Positions 34,429 through 42,500 of a stretch of 42,500 nt of DNA are shown here, piece by piece. The notes beneath the pieces were generated by a model that was given only the letters and a program-made list of their open reading frames with translations, had not been told where the DNA came from and searched no databases. The stretch covers positions 1 to 42,500 of the forward strand of contig CACMKP010000008.1 in NCBI GenBank assembly GCA_902614355.1. Direction: 5' to 3'. Position numbers and translations under genes: made by a program. Positions within the stretch are counted from its first letter, which is position 1. Each line of letters opens with the position of its first letter. This DNA is from an uncultured Pelagibacteraceae bacterium. GTDB lineage: Bacteria > Pseudomonadota > Alphaproteobacteria > Pelagibacterales > Pelagibacteraceae.

Positions 34429-35526
34429 ATGAGCATAAGACCATTTAGAGATATTAAAAGAAGAAAAACTAGAGAAATAAATGTAGGTAAAGTAAAAGTA
34501 GGTGGAAATAATCCTATTTCAGTTCAGTCAATGACAAATACTTTAACTACAGATGTAACAGCTACAATCAACCAAATAAACGATATTTGTAGTGAGGGTG
34601 CTGATATTGTAAGGGTCTCTTGTCCAGATGAGGCATCAACAAAAGCACTTAAAGAGATCACAAAACATGTAGACATTCCTATAGTTGCAGATATTCATTT
34701 TCATTTTAAGAGAGCAATAGAAGCAGCCGAAAACGGAGCTAGCTGTTTAAGAATAAATCCTGGAAATATTGGAAATGTAAATAGAATTAAAGAGGTAGTA
34801 AGAGCTGCCACTCAAAATAATTGTTCTATAAGGGTAGGAGTTAATGCTGGTTCTTTAGAAAAAGATATTTTAGAAAAATTTAAAGAACCATGTCCCGAAG
34901 CATTAGTTGAAAGTGCTTTAAGAAACATAAAAATTTTAGAGGATGAAAATTTTTACAATATTAAAGTAAGTGTGAAATCTTCAGATATATTTTTATCCAT
35001 TATGGCTTATCGCCAACTTTCAAAGAAAATTGATTACCCTTTACATTTGGGGATTACTGAAGCAGGAAGTTTCGTTAGTGGAAGTGTAAAGTCATCTATT
35101 GGGTTGGGTACTTTACTTTTAGAAGGTATTGGAGATACAATTAGAATATCGTTATCTGATGATCCGGTCAAAGAAGTTAAAATTGGAAATGAAATACTAA
35201 AATCATTAAATTTGAGGGAAAGAGGAGTAAAAATCATTTCTTGTCCATCATGTGCAAGACAAGGTTTTCAAGTTATAGAAACAGTAAAAATTTTAGAAAA
35301 AAGGCTTGCACATATTACAAAACCTATAACACTATCTATAATTGGTTGTGTAGTTAATGGCCCTGGAGAAGCAGCGTTTACAGATGTCGGCATAACTGGT
35401 GGCAACAAAGGTAGTAATATGCTTTATTTATCTGGAATACAGTCAGAAAAAGTTTTGACAAGCAAAATGATTGAAAAAGTCGTGTCCGAAGTTGAAAAAA
35501 AAGCTTCTGAACTTGAGAATTTTTAA
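34429..35526 (+). CDS. ispG: (E)-4-hydroxy-3-methylbut-2-enyl-diphosphate synthase
   Basis: A 365-aa 4Fe-4S enzyme of the methylerythritol phosphate route to isoprenoids. The N-terminal [12 protein letters not shown] and [13 protein letters not shown] belong to the TIM barrel. The three cluster cysteines lie in SCPSCARQG and [10 protein letters not shown]. Length is normal for the bacterial form. It begins 2 nt after lysC and ends 1 nt before the prfA ATG. Confidence 0.96.
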   Translation: MSIRPFRDIKRRKTREINVGKVKVGGNNPISVQSMTNTLTTDVTATINQINDICSEGADIVRVSCPDEASTKALKEITKHVDIPIVADIHFHFKRAIEAAENGASCLRINPGNIGNVNRIKEVVRAATQNNCSIRVGVNAGSLEKDILEKFKEPCPEALVESALRNIKILEDENFYNIKVSVKSSDIFLSIMAYRQLSKKIDYPLHLGITEAGSFVSGSVKSSIGLGTLLLEGIGDTIRISLSDDPVKEVKIGNEILKSLNLRERGVKIISCPSCARQGFQVIETVKILEKRLAHITKPITLSIIGCVVNGPGEAAFTDVGITGGNKGSNMLYLSGIQSEKVLTSKMIEKVVSEVEKKASELENF

Positions 35527-35527
35527 G

Positions 35528-36598
35528 ATGATTCCTGATAAAACCATCAAAGATTTGATAAGTAAGCACTCCAATTTAGAGAAAGAATTATCCTCAAAAG
35601 ACATAGATAAAAGATTTTTTGCAGAAAAATCAAAAGAGTATTCATATTTGAATGAAATAGTTGACGATGCAAAAAAATATTTATCATTCAGTAGAGATAA
35701 AAATGAATTAGAAAAAATTTTGGAAGATCAAAATTCAGACGCAGAGTTGTTAAAAATGGTCGAAACAGAACTTAAAGAGTTATCAACTCAACATGAAAGG
35801 AGCGAGAAGAGACTAAAACTATTTTTGATACCCAAGGACGAGGCTGATAAAAAAAATGCAATTATAGAAATTAGGGCAGGCACCGGAGGTCTGGAAGCTA
35901 GTTTATTTGCATCCGATCTTTTTAAAATGTACGAGAAAGTAAGTAATAAAAAAAAATGGTTTTTGGAGGTTATATCAATTTCAAAAAGTGAAGCGGGAGG
36001 ATTAAAAGAAGTTATAGCATCTATAAAAGGAGTTAACATTTATTCCACTCTAAAATACGAAAGTGGAGTTCATAGAGTACAAAGAGTACCAGATACAGAA
36101 ACCCAAGGAAGAGTTCATACTTCGGCTGCCACCGTAGCTGTGTTGCCGGAGGCTGAAGAAGTTGATTTAAAAATAAATGAGTCTGACTTACGTATAGACG
36201 TGTTTAGAGCTGGAGGACCTGGAGGACAATCTGTAAATACAACAGATAGTGCGGTAAGAATTACACACATACCTAGTGGAATTTCTGTTTCACAGCAGGA
36301 TGAAAAATCTCAACACAAAAATAAAGCTAAAGGTTTAAAAATTTTAAGAGCACGATTGTACGAATTAGAGAGATCTAGAATCGATCAAGAAAGATCAAAA
36401 GAAAGAAAAAGTAAAATTGGAACAGGTGACAGGTCTGAAAGAATTAGGACTTACAACTTTCCTCAAGGAAGAGTTACGGACCATAGAATAAATTTGACTT
36501 TGCATAAACTCGAGGAATTTTTAGAAGGAGAGGCTTTTGATGAAATGATTGAATCTCTATCACTTAAAGCTCAAGAAGAAAGTTTAAGCAATCTTTAA
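35528..36598 (+). CDS. prfA: Peptide chain release factor 1
   Basis: A 356-aa release factor that reads UAA and UAG. The start is set at 35528 (MIPDKTIKD), directly after the ispG stop. An upstream Met (35471) is inside ispG. It contains [30 protein letters not shown] and the peptidyl-hydrolysis motif [16 protein letters not shown]. The GGQ glutamine is the substrate of PrmC, encoded next. Confidence 0.96.
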   Translation: MIPDKTIKDLISKHSNLEKELSSKDIDKRFFAEKSKEYSYLNEIVDDAKKYLSFSRDKNELEKILEDQNSDAELLKMVETELKELSTQHERSEKRLKLFLIPKDEADKKNAIIEIRAGTGGLEASLFASDLFKMYEKVSNKKKWFLEVISISKSEAGGLKEVIASIKGVNIYSTLKYESGVHRVQRVPDTETQGRVHTSAATVAVLPEAEEVDLKINESDLRIDVFRAGGPGGQSVNTTDSAVRITHIPSGISVSQQDEKSQHKNKAKGLKILRARLYELERSRIDQERSKERKSKIGTGDRSERIRTYNFPQGRVTDHRINLTLHKLEEFLEGEAFDEMIESLSLKAQEESLSNL

Positions 36599-36607
36599 GA
36601 AAAATTT

Positions 36608-37450
36608 ATGAATATTTTGGAGGCTATAAAAAAAGGGAACAACAAATTAAAAGAAAATGGGATTAAGTCTTATAAACTGGATAGTGAAATTTTAATGTCA
36701 AAAGTTTTTAATAAAAATCGTATAGATGTAATTTTGAATTTTGATACTAATTTATCAATTGAACAAATTGAACTTTTTAATAATTTGATTGAGGAGCGCA
36801 AAAAAAGAAAACCAATTGCATATTTACTTGGCAAAAAGGAGTTTTGGAAATATGAGTTTGATATTACTGAAGATGTCCTTATTCCAAGGCCAGATACAGA
36901 GATAATAGTTGAGCAAGCCTTAATATTTACAAAAAATAAATCAAGGCTGAAAGTATTAGATATTGGTGTTGGCTCAGGGTGTATTTTATTATCTATCTTA
37001 AAAGAGCGGAAAGGTTTTTATGGTACCGGTATTGATATTTACAAGAAAACTCTAGATATTTGTAAGTCAAACATAAAAAAACTCGATCTAAATTATAGAG
37101 TTAAGTTGTTTAAATCAGATGTTGACAATTTCAATTATGGCAAATATGATTTGATTATATCTAATCCTCCATATATTGAAAAAATCAAATTAAAATATTT
37201 GGAGAAAGATGTTTATGATTACGAGCCAATATCGGCATTAGATGGTGGTGTAGATGGATTACTTGAGTTAAAAAATGTTATCAAAAATTCGTCTAAGCTG
37301 ATTAAAAAAGGTGGCAAATTAATTCTTGAGATAGCTTTTAATCAAAGAGATAAGGTAAAAAAAATTTTGATAGAAAATGGATATTATATTAATGATGTTA
37401 TTAAAGATTTTGCCAAAAACAACAGGTGTATAATAAGCACTAAAATTTGA
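36608..37450 (+). CDS. prmC: Release factor glutamine methyltransferase
   Basis: A 280-aa SAM methyltransferase that N5-methylates the GGQ glutamine of release factors. The N-terminal helical domain has YLLGKKEFW. The SAM site is LDIGVGSGCILLSIL and the substrate-binding motif LIISNPPYIE. LIPRPDTEIIVE is typical of PrmC. It follows prfA by 9 nt, so enzyme and substrate are co-expressed. Confidence 0.96.
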   Translation: MNILEAIKKGNNKLKENGIKSYKLDSEILMSKVFNKNRIDVILNFDTNLSIEQIELFNNLIEERKKRKPIAYLLGKKEFWKYEFDITEDVLIPRPDTEIIVEQALIFTKNKSRLKVLDIGVGSGCILLSILKERKGFYGTGIDIYKKTLDICKSNIKKLDLNYRVKLFKSDVDNFNYGKYDLIISNPPYIEKIKLKYLEKDVYDYEPISALDGGVDGLLELKNVIKNSSKLIKKGGKLILEIAFNQRDKVKKILIENGYYINDVIKDFAKNNRCIISTKI

Positions 37451-37454
37451 GATT

Positions 37455-37868
37455 ATGGTAACTTTCAGGAATAATAATACTAGAAGAAACAGCTTTAGAA
37501 GAGGTGATAGAAATTTTAAAGCTAGTAATGACAGAAACAAATACAACAATTTTGCTAATAATGACTCTTTTCAAAGAAAATTGTCAGGAAGAAATAATCA
37601 CAACGCCTCTAAGTTAATTGAAAAATATAATAATTTAGCACGAGAGGCATTATCAACAGGTGATAAAATTTTATCAGAAAACTATTTTCAACATGCAGAT
37701 CATTTTACAAGAGTGCTTAGTGAGAGAGAAATTCAAAAAAAACAACTAGATAATAAATCATATAAAAATTCCGAGCAGAGTTTGTCAGAAAGTGATAACA
37801 AGGATACTGAAAATTTTTCTCAAGATAAAAATCAAGCTAATGATAAAATTGAGACTAAAGTAAGTTAG
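37455..37868 (+). CDS. DUF4167 domain protein
   Basis: A 137-aa, highly polar protein. The N-terminus is rich in Asn/Arg (FRNNNTRRNSFRRG), like an RNA-binding RGG-type tail. The conserved core SKLIEKYNNLAREALSTGD then YFQHADHFTRVLSER is the DUF4167 motif, widespread in alphaproteobacteria downstream of prmC. The C-terminus is acidic and low in complexity. Function is unknown. RNA binding or a link to translation is an inference from composition and neighbours. It overlaps the convergent peptidase stop by 4 nt. Confidence 0.85.
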   Translation: MVTFRNNNTRRNSFRRGDRNFKASNDRNKYNNFANNDSFQRKLSGRNNHNASKLIEKYNNLAREALSTGDKILSENYFQHADHFTRVLSEREIQKKQLDNKSYKNSEQSLSESDNKDTENFSQDKNQANDKIETKVS

Positions 37869-39157
37869 TTTAATCCAATAATTTTTTCTGATTTTAAAAC
37901 ATCCAATTTTATTTTGGCTGTCTCAAAAAGTTTTCTTTCTTTACCTTTAAGTATTTTTCCTGAGGGCAATTTAAGTGTTTGAGAATTTATCTTTTTCCCA
38001 TTGACTATAACTTCGTAATGGAGATGGGGACCTGTTGACTTTCCAGTTGAGCCAACATATCCAATTGTTTGTCCCTGTTTTACTCTTACTCCACTTCTTA
38101 TTCCACTAGCAAATTTTGACATGTGTGCATAAACTGTTTGATAAGTAGAATTATGTTTGATCATTACACAATTACCACCTCCACCACACCATCCAGCTTT
38201 CTTTACAACACCGTTACCTGATGCCATTATTGGAGTTCCCATTGGTGCAGCAAAATCAGTCCCACGATGCATTTTATTAAATCCATCAATCGGATGTTTT
38301 CTCATACCAAATGGAGAAGATAGCCTTGCTCCATTGATTGGAGTTTTCATAAGTGCTTTTTGACTACTTTTTCCATTTTTATCATAATGACCCTTACTAT
38401 TTTTGGATTTAAAAAAATATAATGGGTTATCTTGTCCACTTAATTTTAAATTTGCAAAAAGAATTTCTCCAGTCTCTATTATTTTTTTATCATCATTTTT
38501 AAAGACTTCATACATTATTTGAAAACTATCACGTTTTCTTATGTCTCTTTGGAAATCAATTTCAAAACCATATATACGAGCAAATTCTATTATTGTATTG
38601 ATTGGTACTTTTTTTTTAGAGGCTGATTTATATAAACTATTTAAAATAATATTTTCTTTATAAATAATTTCTTTATTAAGTTTTGTAAGGATAGTTTCTT
38701 TGTTAAAATCATTTTTCTCTCTATTTTTTGTAAGTAATATCTTTTCTGCATTAGAAATCTGAAAAATAAATTCCTTTAATTGATTGTTGGACTGATTGAT
38801 AGTAAACTGTATTCTTTGATTTGTATTTAATTTATTGAGATCAATTTTTTTGGATAATTTTTTTTTTACGATCGAAATTTCTTCTTCTTTAATATTATAA
38901 TCCTTTAAAATTCTGTCAAAAGTTTCTCCATCATTAATTTTGTGGGCTATGGTCTTAAATTTTGGTTCAAGATTTTCAAAAATGTTATTAACTGTTTTTT
39001 TAAAATAAACATTATTTATTATATTTTTGTAATTTCTAAAGATTTTTTGCTTATTAAAATTATAATAAGATGTCGATAATACTGTTGTAATTATTAACAA
39101 TCCTAAGGCGATGATTTCTGTATTATTAGTTAATTTTTTTTTTAATTTATTTAACAT
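37865..39157 (-). CDS. M23 family metallopeptidase (peptidoglycan endopeptidase, MepM-like)
   Basis: A 430-aa cell-wall hydrolase. One N-terminal membrane segment (about residues 14-32) anchors it, and a LysM/OapA-like region near 65-90 (HKINDGETFDRILKDYN) probably binds glycan. The C-terminal LytM domain has the zinc ligands HRGTDFAAP and HLHYE, plus GGGGNCVMIKH and YAHMSKFASG. The layout matches MepM/YebA-type D,D-endopeptidases that cut cross-links during growth. A -10 box lies 15 nt upstream. Confidence 0.92.
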   Translation of the reverse strand: MLNKLKKKLTNNTEIIALGLLIITTVLSTSYYNFNKQKIFRNYKNIINNVYFKKTVNNIFENLEPKFKTIAHKINDGETFDRILKDYNIKEEEISIVKKKLSKKIDLNKLNTNQRIQFTINQSNNQLKEFIFQISNAEKILLTKNREKNDFNKETILTKLNKEIIYKENIILNSLYKSASKKKVPINTIIEFARIYGFEIDFQRDIRKRDSFQIMYEVFKNDDKKIIETGEILFANLKLSGQDNPLYFFKSKNSKGHYDKNGKSSQKALMKTPINGARLSSPFGMRKHPIDGFNKMHRGTDFAAPMGTPIMASGNGVVKKAGWCGGGGNCVMIKHNSTYQTVYAHMSKFASGIRSGVRVKQGQTIGYVGSTGKSTGPHLHYEVIVNGKKINSQTLKLPSGKILKGKERKLFETAKIKLDVLKSEKIIGLN

Positions 39158-39171
39158 TTAACAATTTTTTG

Positions 39172-39177
39172 ATTATA
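39172..39177 (-). promoter_or_regulatory. Possible -10 box of the M23 peptidase gene
   Basis: On the minus strand a consensus TATAAT lies 15 nt before the peptidase ATG, placing a start site near 39165 and a very short leader. The -35 side is weak. In DNA this AT-rich such matches arise by chance, so support is modest. Confidence 0.35.
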
Positions 39178-39208
39178 CAATTAGTAGTTATATAATTCTT
39201 TAAATATC

Positions 39209-39240
39209 AAAAAAAAGCTTGTAAAATAAGGCTTTTTTTT
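39209..39240. terminator. Symmetric A8/T8 hairpin upstream of the rRNA operon
   Basis: Positions 39209-39220 pair with 39229-39240: eight A, GC, then TT opposite AG, GC and eight T, giving 12 pairs with an 8-nt loop. The A-run and T-run make it look like an intrinsic terminator on either strand. It lies between the divergent peptidase and rRNA promoters, where no gene ends. It may stop antisense read-through from the DUF4167 operon, or leftward transcripts from the rRNA side. Confidence 0.45.
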
Positions 39241-39261
39241 CAATTTTTTATTGTTAAATGC

Positions 39262-39289
39262 TTGATTTCCTTAAATTTTAGCCTATAAG
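39262..39289 (+). promoter_or_regulatory. Probable rRNA operon promoter
   Basis: TTGATT (39262-39267), a 16-nt spacer and TATAAG (39284-39289), followed by a C-rich start region. The predicted start near 39296 gives a 16S leader of about 200 nt, enough to contain the full 5' strand of the processing stem at 39380-39407. It is the best -35/-10 pair I see in the 337-nt gap upstream of 16S, which otherwise holds only hairpins. Confidence 0.5.
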
Positions 39290-39379
39290 CAACCCTTCCT
39301 CAAAAAAACCACACGAAAAGTTGTTTTTTTTTGGATTTATTGAGTTTTAAAGTCTCAATTAGCTGTTTAAAAAGTAAAT

Positions 39380-39407
39380 ATTTAAGAAGAGAAGTGTGGA
39401 CGGTTAA
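39380..39407 (+). other. Pre-16S processing stem, 5' strand
   Basis: This 28-nt segment of the leader pairs with 41020-41047 beyond the 3' end of 16S: 25 Watson-Crick pairs, two G-U and one U-U. That is the long-range helix that RNase III cleaves to release pre-16S RNA. Part of the strand (GAAGTGTG, 39391-39398) can also pair locally with CACACTTC at 39429-39436, a possible competing fold before the 3' strand is made. Confidence 0.8.
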
Positions 39408-39440
39408 GGTTACCAAAAATTTGTCGTACACACTTCAACA

Positions 39441-39473
39441 CTATATAAATTTTAATTCTTAGGATTTATATAG
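39441..39473 (+). other. Leader hairpin just before 16S
   Basis: A perfect 9-bp stem (CTATATAAA with TTTATATAG) and a 15-nt loop, ending 21 nt before the 16S 5' end. Flanking ACACTA and TAGTGT can form an alternative pairing. It probably shapes 5'-end maturation. Confidence 0.5.
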
Positions 39474-39494
39474 AAGCTAGTGTGCGCCGTTTTT

Positions 39495-40969
<1,475 letters not shown>

Positions 40970-40977
40970 CTAAGGAT

Positions 40978-40998
40978 GAATGAAACTTTGTTTCATTC
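40978..40998 (+). other. Hairpin just after 16S
   Basis: A 9-bp perfect stem (GAATGAAAC with GTTTCATTC) and a 3-nt loop, 8 nt after the mature 16S end. It lies inside the RNase III processing stem and probably marks or protects the immature 3' end. Confidence 0.5.
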
Positions 40999-41019
40999 TA
41001 AATAATAAACAGGTTAATG

Positions 41020-41047
41020 TTGACCGTCCTCATTTCTCTTCTTAAAT
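41020..41047 (+). other. Pre-16S processing stem, 3' strand
   Basis: Pairs with 39380-39407 in the leader (25 Watson-Crick, two G-U, one mismatch in 28). It lies between 16S and tRNA-Ile. Together the two strands bracket 16S as the RNase III substrate. Confidence 0.8.
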
Positions 41048-41066
41048 TTGTGTTTCTCTTGCATGG

Positions 41067-41143
41067 GGGCCGGTAGCTCAGTTGGTTAGAGCACACCCTT
41101 GATAAGGGTGGGGTCGAAAGTTCGAGTCTTTCTCGGCCCACCA
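41067..41143 (+). tRNA. tRNA-Ile (GAT)
   Basis: A 77-nt cloverleaf in the 16S-23S spacer. The acceptor stem GGGCCGG pairs with TCGGCCC (one G-U). The anticodon GAT is at 41101-41103 in loop TTGATAA. The T arm has TTCGAGT. CCA is encoded (41141-41143). Confidence 0.98.
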
Positions 41144-41155
41144 ATTTAATATCCT

Positions 41156-41231
41156 GGGGGATTAGCTCAGCTGGGAGAGCGCCTGATTTGCATTCAGGAG
41201 GTCAGCGGTTCGATCCCGCTATCCTCCACCA
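41156..41231 (+). tRNA. tRNA-Ala (TGC)
   Basis: A 76-nt cloverleaf 12 nt after tRNA-Ile. The acceptor GGGGGAT pairs with ATCCTCC (one G-U). The anticodon TGC is at 41189-41191 in loop TTTGCAT. The T loop is TTCGATC. CCA is encoded (41229-41231). Ile then Ala is the usual alphaproteobacterial spacer order. Confidence 0.98.
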
Positions 41232-41291
41232 GAGACACTTAGTTATCTAATTTTGTAAATAAGAAAATAATTAATATCAATATCTATATCC

Positions 41292-41321
41292 GAACATTAG
41301 ATACGTTATTAGCTAATGTTC
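41292..41321 (+). other. Spacer hairpin between tRNA-Ala and 23S
   Basis: A perfect 9-bp stem (GAACATTAG with CTAATGTTC) and a 12-nt loop. It lies in the 130-nt gap before 23S and probably takes part in precursor processing. Confidence 0.5.
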
Positions 41322-41338
41322 AAAAAAATTTGATTCAA

Positions 41339-41357
41339 CACAGAATTTTTTTCTGTG
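41339..41357 (+). other. Hairpin just before 23S
   Basis: A 7-bp stem (CACAGAA with TTCTGTG) closed by five T, ending about 4 nt before the 23S 5' end. The 3' partner of any pre-23S processing stem would lie outside the window. Confidence 0.45.
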
Positions 41358-41361
41358 CATA

Positions 41362-42500
<1,139 letters not shown>

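Noticed and set aside
39361..39380. boxA-like antitermination site (CTGTTTAAA) in the 16S leader
   Set aside because: The match to the boxA consensus is weak and similar strings are common in AT-rich leader DNA.

Overview
The window is a piece of a very AT-rich, tightly packed chromosome from the SAR11 clade (Pelagibacterales, Alphaproteobacteria). The 16S gene at the right end contains, as far as I recall the probe sequences, perfect targets for three published SAR11 16S probes (152R, 441R, 542R). The gene order is alphaproteobacterial throughout: gcrA beside argD-argF, cytochrome c/kdsB-pheA, SRP RNA-dnaX-ybaB-recR, ubiG beside lysC, prfA-prmC-DUF4167. A tandem glycine riboswitch sits in front of malate synthase, an arrangement reported for SAR11. 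I cannot assign a subclade.

Layout. 1-3397 (+): DNA-metabolism genes rmuC (cut by the window edge), a PD-(D/E)XK nuclease of the MGME1-like type, exonuclease I, and a thioredoxin gene interrupted by a one-base frameshift. 15816 back to 3394 (-): one run of fourteen genes, RNase D-like, kdsD, lptC, lptB, aroA, cmk, rpsA, ihfB, pyrF, trpF, trpB, trpA, accD, folC, mostly overlapping or touching. 15872-20128: an NDUFA9-like reductase, gcrA, argD-argF and a membrane-anchored cytochrome c. 20238-24530 (+): kdsB-pheA, SRP RNA, dnaX-ybaB-recR. 24505-26838 (-): glcB with its riboswitch. 26948-37868: accA, secA, argJ, DUF1178, ubiG, then lysC-ispG-prfA-prmC-DUF4167. 37865-39157 (-): an M23 peptidase. 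39262-42500 (+): an rRNA operon (promoter, 16S, tRNA-Ile, tRNA-Ala, start of 23S) with a clear 28-bp processing stem around 16S.

Together the genes cover fatty acid synthesis initiation (accA, accD), Trp/Phe/shikimate, Arg and aspartate-family amino acids, LPS (kdsD, kdsB, lptB, lptC), isoprenoid and quinone synthesis, translation (rpsA, prfA, prmC), DNA replication and repair, and protein export (secA, SRP RNA). No integrase, transposase, CRISPR array or toxin-antitoxin pair was seen.

The most unusual signals are residue-level. TrpA and TrpB sit at the expected locus but lack several near-invariant residues, including both partners of the known alpha-beta salt bridge. Cmk lacks the P-loop lysine. 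ArgF and PheA have altered signature motifs. AccA carries a hydrophobic C-terminal tail. lptA is missing from its usual place. Most convergent gene pairs overlap at their stop codons, which leaves no room for ordinary terminators.
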